Below, piece by piece: positions 1 to 10,926 of a DNA stretch of 64,000 bases. How positions within the stretch are numbered: position 1 is the first letter of the stretch; each line of letters starts with the position of its first letter. The translations under genes and the position numbers were made by a program. Source of the DNA: Heracleum sosnowskyi (lineage: Eukaryota; Streptophyta; Magnoliopsida; Apiales; Apiaceae); assembly GCA_030848705.1 (NCBI GenBank), contig CM061245.1:40676711-40740710 (forward strand). Direction: 5' to 3'. Under the pieces are notes generated by a model. That model had not been told where the DNA came from, did not search any database, and saw only the letters and a list, made by a program, of their open reading frames with translations.

Positions 1-200
1 ATAAATCATGGGATCTACGATGTATACCTCTAATGATATATCTTTTGCAACATGATGTCACACAATTTTTTATTTATTAATAGTACATAGACATGCATCA
101 TGACTTTTTAAAATACCGAAAAAAATTATATAGTTTTTAAACAAAAATATAATATGAGCTTTCATGCGAGGCCCGTGCCTCGCACGGGCACTAATGCTAG
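1..200 (+). mobile_element. 3' end of a Helitron transposon (5' part outside window)
   Basis: The stretch ends with the classical Helitron 3' terminus. A perfect 8-bp hairpin stem (171-178 and 182-189, GCCCGTGC/GCACGGGC, 3-nt loop) is followed by a 7-nt spacer and CTAG at 197-200, with T at 201, as expected for insertion between A and T. No Rep/helicase coding is visible, so this is probably a non-autonomous copy. The same terminus (hairpin, 7-nt spacer, CTAG) recurs at 25747-25774. Confidence 0.75.
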
Positions 201-299
201 TTACTTACTAAAATTTGAACGGTTATAATTATTTTTATGGTTGAATCATTGAATCGAAATTACCAAGAATTACACACATGTTTGTTTATTATGAATTTG

Positions 300-883
300 C
301 AGTGTTGTAAAAAAGCGGGAATCGGAGTTAATCGGTGAAGGCACCGTTCAGGAATTAATCGGGTAATCGGGGATTAATCGGAATGATTAATCGGGTCATT
401 AATCAGAATAAATTTAATAATATTTTTTATATACAATTATATTTATATATATAATTGTTTCGTTATTTCAACTAAACATATGTTATTATCATATATTTAT
501 GCAAATATGTTAAAAATATTATATAATTTTACTAAATAAAATTTTGAAGGTTTAATTTTTAATTAGAGATCAATTTAAGAGCAAAAATTAAGAGAATTTA
601 CGATTTATGCATCTAAAATTATAATTACATGTACAAAATAATGTTTTTTCCTATCATTTAATCAAGTTTCTACATTTTAAATTTCTAATTATTGTTTAAA
701 ATTTTAAATATTTTTTACTATTTTTTAATAATTAGCCCGATTTTTGACCGATTCAGGCGATTTTTGACCGTTTTTCTGAAAAAACGATTAATTAACCGAT
801 TTTCGCTTAATCAGTTCGGTGACCCGCCGTCTAGCGATTAATTAACGATTAATCCCGATTAATCACCGACTTTTAGAACACCG
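300..883. mobile_element. hAT-like MITE, copy 1, with 8-bp target duplication
   Basis: A 584-bp non-coding element. The ends are imperfect terminal inverted repeats: CAGTGTTGTAAAA at 300-312 and the complement of CGGTGTTCTAAAA at 871-883. They are flanked by 8-bp direct repeats TGAATTTG (292-299) and TGAATTTA (884-891). CAGTG-type ends with 8-bp TSDs are typical of hAT elements. Both subterminal regions are packed with GATTAATCGG-like repeats in opposite orientation, while the middle is plain AT-rich DNA. A second, 3'-truncated copy lies at 26136..26680. Confidence 0.75.
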
Positions 884-1069
884 TGAATTTATATAGATGC
901 AAAATTTTGTTTTAATAGACTTGCCTTGACTTATAACCAGGCGTTAGAGACGTGCGTAAATTAAATAATCAAACATAGCCCAAAACATCTAACTAATTAA
1001 TTAGAAATTTATTTGTAAAAGACTTAGGTCCGTCAATCAATTAAGTTTGGATATTTATCAAAAATACCA

Positions 1070-1450
1070 TTTTTTTTTTAAAAATTACGATTTTATCATC
1101 TTATCAAAATATTTGCAAAAATACCTTTTTTTAAAAATAATTTGTGTAAATACCATCTTTTAAAAAGATTTTTCAAAAATACGTTCTGCAACTAAATGCA
1201 ACCAAATGCAATCTGTTGATATAATTTAGTTGATTTTGGTGGATTGTGAAAATTTTAAAATTGAATTTTCATATGTGGCTGCGCAGCAGGTTGCATAGTT
1301 GCATATGTGGTTGCAGGTTCCCTACTGTTGCATCCAGTTGATTTGGTTGCAGAAGGTATTTTGCAAATAAGATGGTATTTTTGCAAATTATTCTTTTTTG
1401 AAAAAGTATTTTTACAAAAATATTTCTGGCATAGGGTATTTATGAAAAAA
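1070..1450. repeat. Inverted-repeat-rich segment, possible MITE
   Basis: Runs such as TTTGCAAAAATACC (near 1112) recur inverted as GGTATTTTTGCAAA (near 1374), and the outer flanks also match imperfectly in inverted orientation. The centre repeats TTGCATxTGGTTGCA-like units. No open frame or clear target duplication was found, so the borders are approximate. Confidence 0.4.
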
Positions 1451-2129
1451 GCCCATTAAATTTTATATAAAATATTAAAGATATGATTATATTTTATTTT
1501 GGACCAAAATTTAAAATTATTTAAAATAAATAATTAAGTAAAAATAATCAATACTAAAAAGACAAGTCCCATGCTAATCAAAATTTTAATATTTTATTTT
1601 TAATAATATACTATGGCTAGACTTTCACTATTTTTAAAAAATGAAAATATATAAAGTATGTGTCACCGAGCTATAATTTTGTGTATAAATAAATTAATAA
1701 ATAAATATCATACTATAACACAAAAATAGTGTAACTTTTACGCTATTTAAGTGTGAAAATCACATTATTTACAAAATTATGTCCAATTTATTTACACTAC
1801 TATATCTACACTAAAAATTTTAAAAAGACCTGAAATTCTAAATTTTTCGAAAGCAAGTGTTAAGTTGGATTAAAATAAAAAAATAGATAGGATAGAGAAA
1901 ATAAGTTTATTTTTGTTAACAAACACAAACATATCAATTATGAAAAACGCTCAATTAGTGTAAAATTTATACTTAGTGTACTTTTGACACTAAATTTGTT
2001 GTTAAATTTTTCATTAATTATTAATTTTATAATATTATAATATTGGACTGAAGTATAGTGTACTCTTGAGTTTTGACACCAGATTTATTGTTAAACTTTT
2101 CATTTAATATTAACTAGGTTACTAAGTCT
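1451..2129. other. AT-rich intergenic DNA with short tandem duplications
   Basis: No gene was recognised. A segment at about 1974-2026 (AGTGTAC, TTTTGACAC, TTGTTAAA) is repeated in diverged form at about 2056-2112. The AT-rich block at 2021-2058 recurs nearly unchanged at 14394-14431 on the far side of the Gypsy element. Confidence 0.5.
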
Positions 2130-2265
2130 TGTGAAATTAATATCTAAAAAATTATTTAAATTATCAAATAAAATATATTCTATAAAATCAGCGGCATTAG
2201 AATATATTTGTTAAGAAAAAGAATATTAGAATAAAAATTGTGAAATAAATATCTACAAAATTATT
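2130..2265. repeat. Tandem duplication that served as target of the Gypsy element
   Basis: The block from 2130 (TTGTGAAAT, AATATCT, AAAATTATTT) is repeated from about 2238. The second copy is cut after TTATT at 2265 by the Gypsy LTR and resumes at 12832 (AAATTATCAAATAAAATA). The insertion therefore fell inside the second unit of a roughly 100-bp tandem duplication. Confidence 0.75.
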
Positions 2266-2797
2266 TGATATGGGCTGAAATATAACCCTGGAAATAATTA
2301 ATGATATATTAGACCTAGTTTGATCCAAGAATTAGGCCCGACAAAAAGCCCGAAACCCTAATTATTTATTAATTACGAAATTAATAAATAAAGGAAAATA
2401 TACAGCTCATAAAAGAGTCCAAATATGATAATATCTTCATAGAAGGATCCAGAATCCCAGTCAAATATTACGATGAGTCACAAAACTTATCATATGAGGA
2501 TAATACTTGCCTGCCAAGCATAACACTCCTTATCAGCTATCAATAACGAGACTTATCCATTAAGTCTCCTAAACATACTCTAAATACAAGGCTCCTGACG
2601 CCTATATAAGGACCCTCGTCCTTCATTCTAGAACTACGTTTTTGTTGGCTTGATTCTCTATACAGCAGAGATACGTAGGCATCTTGTGAGGACCTGTTTA
2701 GTCACGAACCACGAGAGCAGCCATTAAGACACGATTGTCCACCATCATTCATTGAATACAGCCGTCAACATCTAAATTCACTTTTTAATCCATAACA
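2266..2797 (+). repeat. 5' LTR of the Tat element
   Basis: 532 bp, starting TGATATGGGC and ending CCATAACA (TG...CA). It is nearly identical to the 3' LTR at 12291..12826. A TATA box (TATATAA, 2603-2609) sits about 190 bp before the LTR end and is followed by a CT-rich stretch, so transcription probably starts shortly downstream. Confidence 0.92.
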
Positions 2798-2820
2798 TTT
2801 GACGCCGTCTGTGGGAAGAA
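2798..2820 (+). promoter_or_regulatory. Primer-binding-site region of the Tat element
   Basis: Immediately after the LTR comes TTTGACGCCGTCTGTGGGAA, the kind of sequence found next to the 5' LTR in many plant Gypsy elements. The priming tRNA was not determined. Confidence 0.6.
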
Positions 2821-2830
2821 GACGTCAACC

Positions 2831-3958
2831 ATGGCTAGAACACGAAGAACAGCAACCGTTACTGAATCAACTGTCGTCACCACTGCTCCGATCAGCACGG
2901 AACCAGGGTCGTTACCCCTCACCACAGAGATGGTTTCTCAACCACCAGGGACGTTACCCCTCACTGCAGAGATGGTTTCTCAACCACAAGGGACGAATCC
3001 CCAAGCTTCCACACCTCAGAACGAGACGAATCCTCTTCAGATGGTTGTCTCGCCCCTCGACCATAACCTTCCCCATGGAGCACAGATCTCCACAACCGTG
3101 CTTCCTATGAGCACAAATCCAGCATACGGACTGCCCAACTATCCCCCTGAAGCCGGAAGGAGTGGCCATGCCCCAATAATTCATGAACCATACGAACCAA
3201 CCTACATTTGAGGATTGGGACCCATCCCTGAAGGAAGGTACTTAGATTACTCTGGGCCCTACTCTGATGACTATTCGTCTGATGAAGGACGAGATCGAGC
3301 ACCCAGAAGGAGAAGAGCCAGCAAAGAGCCCCTAGGAAGAAGGAATCGGGAGGCAACTGGAAGGGCACCTATGACTGCTATGGAAAGGATAAGGGCTCAT
3401 GAGGCCGAGATCCAGAAACTAAAGAAAAGCATGGAGATAGAGCAACAAAGGAGGCAGACTCAACCATCGAACCAAGGGGCAGGAGATATCCCCCTAATTG
3501 ATTTCGGAACACCTTCAAGAAGACAAGAAAGAGCTAGGGCTCCAAGGACGGAGATTCCCAGGTCAGATCCCCGTGTTTTGACACAGCTGGGTGACCCAGA
3601 CGATCCTATTCCGCCTTTTACTGAAGAGGTAATGAACGCTCATGTATCAAGGAAATTCAAGATGCCTACCATCAAGGCATATGACGGAACGGGTGATCCC
3701 GCAACTCATGTGAGGACTTTTTCGAATGCACTGTTGCTGCAACCAGTCACTGATGCTCTTAAATGTAGGGCGTTTCCTCAAACCTTGGCTGGGATGGCCC
3801 AAAGATGGTATAGCCGCTTGCCGCCCAACTCTATCAGTTGTTTCAGAGATCTGAGCACAGCCTTCATTAGTCAGTTCATCAGTGGGCGAGTACATGAGAA
3901 AAGCTCTGCTTCACTCATGAACTTAACTCAAGGAAGAAACGAGACGTTGAGAGATTAA
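2831..3958 (+). pseudogene. gag: Gag region of the Tat element, two in-frame stops
   Basis: The frame opens with ATG at 2831 (context ACCATGG) and is the same frame as pol, so gag and pol form one polyprotein frame up to 8533. It is interrupted by TGA at 3209-3211 and TAA at 3956-3958. The N-terminal 126 codons are Ser/Thr/Pro-rich with short internal repeats. The second part (3215..3958) has a charged region with a coiled-coil-like stretch (ERIRAHEAEIQKLKK) and a retrotransposon gag core at about 3650-3950 (YDGTGDPATHVRTF, WYSRLP). Gag forms the cytoplasmic virus-like particle. With two nonsense codons, full-length Gag-Pol is not expected unless stops are read through. No frameshifts are seen. 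Confidence 0.85.
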
Positions 3959-6900
3959 CTCAAACGTTTCACCAAGGAAACATTGAATATACCAGATCTA
4001 GACAACAAGGTAGCTTTGATAGCCCTTCAGCAAGGAACCACAGATGTCTTTTTCAAGATGTCATTAGCCAAACACCCTCCTGAGAGCATGGCTGAGCTCC
4101 AACAAAGGGTTGGAAAGTACATTAAAGCTGAAGAAAGCATGAAGAAAACTGACACCCCCGCCATAGGCGGTGGGAATAATGGTGGATCAAAGAAACGAAA
4201 GGCAGAGCAAGAGTATGATGTCAAGGACAAATATCCTCGTACGACTAGAGACTCTGATTCAGCTCCGAGGAAGAGCATTCCAGGCACAAAGTTTACTGAA
4301 TATGCAAGATTGAATGCCCCAAGGAGTCAAATCCTTTATGATATTGAGAAATATAGGGACTTTCGATGGCCGAAGCCACTAAGGGGAGATCCTGAAAAGA
4401 GAGATAAGAACAAGTACTGTAGATACCATAAAGATTCAGGCCATGATACTGATGATTGCAGGCAACTCAAGGATGAGATTGAATTTCTGATCCGAAAAGG
4501 GAAGTTGAATAAATTCACCAAGGACGAAGACAGGAACCCCCCTAGGAGGGACTATGATCGAAGGGATGGGGACCGAGATCAAGGTCGTAACCCACCAGCC
4601 CGAGGACCCGTGATCAATATGATTTCAGGTGGGCCAACCGCAGCCGGAACTACAAGGAACTCTCGGAAGGCTTATGCCCGAGAAGTAATGCATATTGTTG
4701 GAGAAGCACCCAAGCGTGCAAAAATCGAGATGACAATTGGGTTTGATGATTCTGACCTTGAAGGGGTGAAGTTCCCCCATGATGATCCTCTAGTGATAGC
4801 CCCAGTAATTGGAAATAATGAGGTAAAACGAGTCTTGGTGGACAATGGGGCCTCTGTTGATGTCCTTTTTCATGACACGTTCTTGAAGATGGGGTATAAT
4901 GATTCTCAACTAATCCCCACAAACATGCCCATTTACGGGTTCAATGGGGTAGAATCTAAAGTGGAAGGCACAATTCTTTTGCTAGTAACTATTGGTAAGG
5001 AACCAAAAGAGGTAACTAAAATGTTGAATTTTGTGGTAATTAAGGCATCTTCGACCTACAACGCCATCCTTGGAAGGACCGGCCTTCACGCTTTTAAGGC
5101 TGTGGCCTCAACTTACCACCTAAAAATCAAGTTCCCAACCAGGAATGGAGTTGGAGAAGAAAGGGGTGATCAGAAGACAGCCAGGAGTTGTTATGTAGCC
5201 GCGTTAAGGCCAGACGGAGTCGGGGGGCAGGTTCTCCCAATTGAAGACATGGACATCAGAAACGATGAAGAAAGAAGAGGAAAGCCAGCTGAGGATCTTG
5301 TTCCCATTCCTCTCATTCCAGGAGAACTGGACAAGGTCACTTATATTGGAGCTCTACTACCTGAACCTATGAAAAGCAAGTTGACATCCTTTCTTCAAGA
5401 AAATAGTGATGTGTTTGCTTGGACAGCAGCTGATATGCCAGGGATTGATCCCCAATTGATAACCCACAAATTGAATGTGGATCCTGAAAGGAAGACAGTG
5501 AAACAAAAGAAAAGAAATTTTGCTCCAGAAAGACAAGAAGCCATCAAGCAGGAGGTAGAAAAACTTTTAGAAGCAGGCTTCATTGAAGAAATTCAGTTCC
5601 CTGAATGGTTAGCTAACCCCGTGATGGTCAAGAAAGCTAATGGAAAGTGGAGAATGTGTGTGGATTTCACCGACTTAAATGACGCATGTCCTAAGGATTG
5701 TTTTCGATTACCAAGGATTGATGCTTTGATAGATGCCACTGCTGGACACGAGATGCTAAGTTTCATGGATGGCTTCAGTGGATACAACCAAATCAAGATG
5801 CATAAGGACGACATCTCCAAGGTATCATTCATTACCGACTTTGGTGTTTTCTGTTATTTAGTCATGGCATTTGGACTTAAGAATGCAGGGGCAACATACC
5901 AAAGATTGGTGAATAAGATTTTTGAACCACTGATCGGCAAGACAATGGAAGTTTATGTGGATGACATGCTAGTCAAGAGCCTCGACAAGGCAGACCATAT
6001 AAAACATCTTCAAGAAGCGTTTGAAGTGCTGAGGCACCACAAAATGATGTTAAATCCAGCAAAATGTGCCTTCGGGGTAGGCTCAGGGAAGTTTTTAGGC
6101 CTGATGGTCTCCAAGCGAGGAATCGAAGCTAACCCTGACAAGATCAAGGCAATCCTAGACATGGAACCACCCAAGTCTGTTAAGGATGTGCAGAAATTAA
6201 CAGGAAGAGTTGCTGCATTGGGAAGGTTCATCTCCAAGTCAGGAGAAAAGTGCTTACCTTTCTTTAAAGCACTCAAAAATGTGAAAAATTTCGAGTGGAC
6301 ACCTGAGAGCCAAGAAGCCTTTGAGGCCCTGAAGAAATACATGGCTGAAGCGCCACTGTTAGCAAAACCAAAGCCAGGAGAGATTCTCTATCTGTACTTG
6401 GCAGTCTCCGACACTGCCCTTGGAGCTGTGTTGGTGAAGGAAGAAATGAAGGTTCAAAAACCCATCTACTATGTGAGTAAAATTTTGCATGGGGCAGAAA
6501 TAAACTACTCTAACATAGAGAAGTTTGCCTTAGCCTTGATAATGGCCTCAAGAAAGCTACGCCCCTACTTCCAGGCACACAAGATAGAGGTCTTGACTGA
6601 TCAACCTCTGAGAAACATCTTGCACAGTCCTCAAGTTAGTGGAAGGCTGATCAAATGGGCTATTGAATTGGGCGAGTTCGACATCAATTATAAGCCTCTA
6701 ACGGCCATAAAAGCTCAGGCACTTGCTGACTTCATAGTTGAATGCACCATTGACAACCAAGAAGTCGGGGGGCAGGAAGTAATACTAGAAGTCAAAGAAG
6801 GTGAAGAAATGGTCTCCAAAGAATGTTGGGTGCTCTATTTTGATGGAGCATCAAAAACAAAATCAAGTGGAGCTGGTTTGGTGCTACAAAGTCCTGAGGG

Positions 6901-8533
6901 ATTCATAATAGAGTATGCACTAAAACTTGACTTCCCAACGACAAACAATGAGGCTGAGTATGAAGCTCTGATAGCTGGCTTAGGGCTGGCTGGAGCCTTA
7001 AGAGTCAAAACTCTGAAAGTTTGTGGAGACTCAAGGCTAGTGGTCTCCCAAGTAAATGGAGAGTTTGAAGCTAGAGATGAAGTCATGGCCAAGTACTTGA
7101 AACTTGCCAAGGCCATCATGACTCAATTCAATGAATGCTATGTGGAGCACATTCCCAGAGAGGAAAACGTGAAGGCTGATGCCTTGTCTAAATTTGCCTC
7201 TTCTGAAATTGAAAACTATGCAGGGAGTGTATACTTCCAAGTCTTAAAGACCCCAAGCATCAACGGGAAGTTGGTAGCACCTATTGGTATTACCAGTTGT
7301 TGGATCGATCCCATCAAAGCTCACTTGGAAACTGGGTGGCTGCCCAGCGACACTTCAGAAGCACGAAAGCTATACGTCAGAGCACTAAGGTATGCCCTAA
7401 TTGAGGGAATCCTATACAAGAAATCTTTTGTTATTCCATACCTAAAGTGCTTGAGACCTCAAGAGGCAGAATTGGCCCTAAAGGAAGTGCATGAAGGAAT
7501 CTGTGGGCAACACTTGGGGGGCAGAGCCCTTGCTCATAAAGTCACACGTCTAGGTTTCTATTGGCCAAGCATGCTTGCTGATGCTAAAAGCTATGTGAGA
7601 AAATGTGAACGGTGCCAGAAACATGCACCAGTGGTTAGACAACCACCTGAGATGATGACATCCATTAACTCTCCCATCCCTTTTGCTATGTGGGGAATGG
7701 ATATACTCGGGCCATTTCCTATGGCAAGTGCTCAAAGAAAGTTTTTGATAGTAGCGATCGACTACTTCACCAAGTGGATTGAGGCTAAGCCATTAGCCAA
7801 GATAACCACCAAGCAAGTGATGCACTTCTTCTGGGAAAATGTGATATGCAGGTATGGAATTCCACGAGTCCTGGTTACGGACAATGGAACTCAATTCAAC
7901 AATGACGAGTTCAAGAAATATTGTGATGAGAATGATATCAAGTTGCGCTTCACTTCTGTTGCTCATCCTCAAGCAAATGGGCAAGCTGAGGTTGCAAATC
8001 GGATTATCCTAGATGGACTGAAGAAAAAAGTTGAACGTTCCAGGAACACTTGGGTAGACGAGTTGCTCCCCATACTTTGGGCATATCGTACTACTTGCAA
8101 AGTCACTACTGGGGCAACTCCATTCCTGCTAGCTTATGGAGCAGAGGCAGTGGTTCCTGTAGAAATCACTCATGCATCCCCTAGAGTTGAAGCTTATGAA
8201 CCAGAGACAAATGAAGAGGGCTTGAGGCTGGCCTTAGATCTAATTGACGAAGTTAGAGATGAGGCAAACGCCAAGATAGTTGAACATCAAAAGAAAGCGT
8301 CTTTCTACTATAACCTAAGGGTTAAAGAAAGGTTTTTTCGTCAAGGGGACTTGGTCCTTAGGAAAATTGAAGATTCTGGAGTTGGACAAAAAGGCAAGTT
8401 AGCCCCAAATTGGGAAGGACCATATCGCATCAAGAACGTATTTGGTCGAGGTTCATACAAGCTAGAAACCCTTGAAGGGCATGAGGTGCCTAGAACTTGG
8501 CATGCTGCAAACCTGAAAGTTTATTATGTTTAA
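3959..8533 (+). CDS. pol: Gag C-terminus and Pol polyprotein of the Tat element (PR-RT-RH-aRH-INT)
   Basis: Uninterrupted frame of about 1,525 codons continuing the gag frame. Domains in order: a gag zinc-knuckle-like motif CRYHKDSGHDTDDC (about 4415-4461); aspartic protease VLVDNGASVDVLF (about 4834-4872; DNGAS where many relatives have DTGAS or DSGAS); reverse transcriptase with catalytic YVDDMLVKS (about 5953-5979); the usual RNase H (about 6390-6680, with LTDQPLR); a second RNase H starting YFDGASKTKSSGAG (about 6835-7190); integrase with an HHCC zinc finger (about 7500-7625) and DDE core (GMDILGPFP about 7693; TDNGTQF about 7876; HPQANGQAEVANR about 7963). The protein would copy element RNA into DNA and integrate it. 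All catalytic motifs look intact, but translation depends on passing the two gag stops. The dual RNase H points to the Tat lineage. Confidence 0.93.
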   Translation, partial: LKRFTKETLNIPDLDNKVALIALQQGTTDVFFKMSLAKHPPESMAELQQRVGKYIKAEESMKKTDTPAIGGGNNGGSKKRKAEQEYDVKDKYPRTTRDSDSAPRKSIPGTKFTEYARLNAPRSQILYDIEKYRDFRWPKPLRGDPEKRDKNKYCRYHKDSGHDTDDCRQLKDEIEFLIRKGKLNKFTKDEDRNPPRRDYDRRDGDRDQGRNPPARGPVINMISGGPTAAGTTRNSRKAYAREVMHIVGEAPKRAKIEMTIGFDDSDLEGVKFPHDDPLVIAPVIGNNEVKRVLVDNGASVDVLFHDTFLKMGYNDSQLIPTNMPIYGFNGVESKVEGTILLLVTIGKEPKEVTKMLNFVVIKASSTYNAILGRTGLHAFKAVASTYHLKIKFPTRNGVGEERGDQKTARSCYVAALRPDGVGGQVLPIEDMDIRNDEERRGKPAEDLVPIPLIPGELDKVTYIGALLPEPMKSKLTSFLQENSDVFAWTAADMPGIDPQLITHKLNVDPERKTVKQKKRNFAPERQEAIKQEVEKLLEAGFIEEIQFPEWLANPVMVKKANGKWRMCVDFTDLNDACPKDCFRLPRIDALIDATAGHEMLSFMDGFSGYNQIKMHKDDISKVSFITDFGVFCYLVMAFGLKNAGATYQRLVNKIFEPLIGKTMEVYVDDMLVKSLDKADHIKHLQEAFEVLRHHKMMLNPAKCAFGVGSGKFLGLMVSKRGIEANPDKIKAILDMEPPKSVKDVQKLTGRVAALGRFISKSGEKCLPFFKALKNVKNFEWTPESQEAFEALKKYMAEAPLLAKPKPGEILYLYLAVSDTALGAVLVKEEMKVQKPIYYVSKILHGAEINYSNIEKFALALIMASRKLRPYFQAHKIEVLTDQPLRNILHSPQVSGRLIKWAIELGEFDINYKPLTAIKAQALADFIVECTIDNQEVGGQEVILEVKEGEEMVSKECWVLYFDGASKTKSSGAGLVLQSPEGFIIEYALKLDFPTTNNEAEYEALIAGLGLAGALRVKTLKVCGDSRLVVSQVNGEFEARDEVMAKYLKLAKAIMTQFNECYVEHIPREENVKADALSKFASSEIENYAGSVYFQVLKTPSINGKLVAPIGITSCWIDPIKAHLETGWLPSDTSEARKLYVRALRYALIEGILYKKSFVIPYLKCLRPQEAELALKEVHEGICGQHLGGRALAHKVTRLGFYWPSMLADAKSYVRKCERCQKHAPVVRQPPEMMTSINSPIPFAMWGMDILGPFPMASAQRKFLIVAIDYFTKWIEAKPLAKITTKQVMHFFWENVICRYGIPRVLVTDNGTQFNNDEFKKYCDENDIKLRFTSVAHPQANGQAEVANRIILDGLKKKVERSRNTWVDELLPILWAYRTTCKVTTGATPFLLAYGAEAVVPVEITHASPRVEAYEPETNEEGLRLALDLIDEVRDEANAKIVEHQKKASFYYNLRVKERFFRQGDLVLRKIEDSGVGQKGKLAPNWEGPYRIKNVFGRGSYKLETLEGHEVPRTWHAANLKVYYV

Positions 8534-8847
8534 GTGTTTCCTAAGTGGATTCACTATTAAGAAATAAGGTTTGATAAAACCAAATCCAAGTTTTTAAATT
8601 GAGATTGAAGTAGTGTACTATTGTAAGGGTTGAACCCATTTCTTCAAGATTATGAATTCTATCAGCAATTTTGAAAATATTCTACAAGCATTGCATATTG
8701 ATTTTTATGTGATTCAAAGTATTGATCAAGTACGCAAATACGAGAAATTAAAGAAAATAAGTTAAATAAATAACTTGCAAATAAAGTTAAAGTTATGCCC
8801 GAAGGCAGAATTACAGAAGATAAATAAAAGCCTACAACTAGCTATGA
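8534..8847. other. Spacer between pol and the antisense gene
   Basis: AT-rich and without an open frame. It contains the 3' ends of two convergent transcription units, pol (+) and the antisense gene (-). No clear poly(A) signal could be singled out. Confidence 0.5.
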
Positions 8848-10681
8848 CTAAGCATCGTCATCAGAGCTAGACTCCTCCTCAGATTCCTCTCCGGACTCCT
8901 CTTCCTCATCGGAGCTGGATTCCTCAGCTTCGCCGGGGTGAGAGGCATGTTCGGGATCAAGGATCCTGTCATCCTCATCCATGACGTTCTTCCCAGCCAA
9001 GGTCACCTCCAAAGTAGTAGGAGCGTGGGGGCTGAGAAAGTCAGAAATAGTGAGGGATCCAGGAAGCCTCCTTGATACCTCAGCCAAAGCCTCGTCCCAT
9101 CCTTGGGTGAACTGGACGGGGAAAAGGAGATCATCATGCTGAGTAATGATCCCCTGGTACTCGGCAGAATCAAAATACTCATCAATGATGCGATCTTTCC
9201 CCTTCCTGAGTTCCACCAGCTCCGCTTGAGCATCCAACAGCTCCTTCTCCCTTCGATCCAAGGAAGCTCTAAGCGAACCCACCTCCAGCTGGGCTTGATC
9301 ATACTTAGCCTTGTTGGCCTCAGAAGATGAGCACCAGGCTTTAGCTTGAAATAAAACCCCTTGAAAGTTGGCATTAGCCTACCAATAAAACACAAGTTAG
9401 AAATAATAACTTAGAACGTGAAAAAGAGAGAAAGAAAAAGAAGAAATTTACTGCAGCAAAGGCCTGGGCTCCTGCAGACTCTGCCCCCTCCAGGGTGGAG
9501 TTAGAAACAAAATCCTTGTAGTCACAAGGAGTCAATGAATGGTGTGACCATTCAACAGCATGAGAAGACACCCCTACTATGGTGTCCTTTTTCCTTATCC
9601 CCCAATTGGGGCGCCATACAGAACTTTTGGCCGAGGCCTCGACCTCATCAACCTCGGCCACATGAGGCCTCAAAATAGCAGGGCCTTTCTCGGCCAGCCT
9701 AGGATCCTGCAAGCAAGCTCTCTTGATCCTGGCTGTCTGCCCGCCTTCTGGCTCATTCTGCTTGTTGATAAACTCAGCAGCTGCAAACAAGAGTCAGGAA
9801 AAACAATTGGTATAAGGCAATCTTAATACAACTATAAGAAAATAAGAAAAGGAATTACCCTTGTCAGAAACACTTGAAAGTCCCAGAGACTTAAGTAGAA
9901 ACTCGTCCAGGAGCTCCCAAGCCTTGGTGGCATAGTCATCCTTGGTGAGTTCAGCATAGGCAAAGGCCTCCTCCTCAGTTAGAACTATGTCACCAGGACT
10001 ACCATCCGAAACTCTACTAAATGAGCTTTGGAATAAGGTACCCCAGTCCCCTCCATCCCAAACCAAATACATAAATTCATTTCTCCACTTGGGATTGTTG
10101 TCGGGAATGGATTTTGGGTGGAAGATGGGGGGTGTTGTGGGTCGATGACTAATATATACCCAACCCAAAGTTTTGGAAGAGTTAGTTTTGAATTGAAAAA
10201 TCTTTCTAAAGAGGGCAACAGAAAGAGGGAAATTATTTTTTAAGCACAAAACAATAAAGCACATAATAAGTCTCCAAGCGTTAGGAGGGAGTTGACAAGG
10301 ATTGATTCCTACGTCAGCTAGAAGTTGAGGAATGAAAGGATGGAATGGGAATCGAACACCTGCACCAATGACCCCCTTGTAAATGCAAAGAGCATTTGGG
10401 CGCCAGTGGCAGGAACGATCCCCGGGACCAGCTAGGACTAACCTATAAGGTGGCCTAATTTTATACATATTCTTGTAATTAGCAATTGCATCAGCATCAT
10501 TAAATCTATTGCTATGGTTAAATGAATCTAAATGCGACACTGAGGGATAATCATCACTACGTTCTAAAATCATATCTTGTAAAGACATAATGGGAGAACG
10601 AATGATGATACCTCTTTTGGACGCTTGATTCAGTCTTTGAAGACGGCTAGCAGAACGATCGGCCATTTCTTGAATCTTCAA
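8848..10681 (-). CDS. Spliced antisense gene carried by the Tat element (gypsy-associated plant protein)
   Basis: Three minus-strand open segments join through consensus splice sites: exon 1 10681-9859 (donor G|GTAATT), exon 2 9780-9452 (acceptor TTTGCAG, donor GCA|GTAAAT), exon 3 9378-8848 (acceptor TTGGTAG). Phases fit exactly (823+329+531 nt), giving about 560 residues. The N-terminal half (motifs RPPYRLVLAGPGDR, PFIPQLLADVGINPCQLPPNAWR, GWVYISHRP) resembles the plant 'putative gypsy type transposon' family (I think PF04195). The centre is a predicted coiled coil (RREKELLDAQAELVELRKGK), and the C-terminus is a Ser/Asp/Glu-rich acidic tail. Such antisense ORFs are known in Tat elements; their role is unknown. 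A TATA box lies upstream on the same strand. There is no stop or frameshift in the spliced model. The alternative start at Met-6 (MADRS) is equally possible. Confidence 0.8.
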
Positions 10682-10718
10682 GTAAAACTCAGAAAATCTT
10701 CAACAAAAACCCAGAATT

Positions 10719-10780
10719 CTTCTTGGGAAGAAGATCAAGCCCAGAAATCTTCTTGGGAAGAAGATCAAACCTTCTTGGGA
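10719..10780. repeat. Short tandem repeats in the leader of the antisense gene
   Basis: Three imperfect copies of a 20-27-bp unit containing TTCTTGGGAAGAAGATCAA. On the minus strand they would lie in the 5' leader, just upstream of the antisense start codon. Confidence 0.6.
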
Positions 10781-10919
10781 AGGAGATTGAAACCCAGAAA
10801 AATAAGAACACCGCCGCAAAAACTCGCCGGAAATCGCCTGACTACGGAGAGAAAGAGAGATTTAAGGAAAGAAATTTTTGGAAATATTCGAGTGAAGAGT
10901 AAGAAGTGAAGCCTCACTC

Positions 10920-10926
10920 TTTTATA
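10920..10926 (-). promoter_or_regulatory. Predicted TATA box of the antisense gene
   Basis: The minus strand reads GCCTATAAAAGAG, a good plant TATA box. It lies 240 bp upstream of the antisense ATG, which would leave a 5' leader of about 200 nt. The spacer beyond it (10927-11190) shows no gene. Confidence 0.55.
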
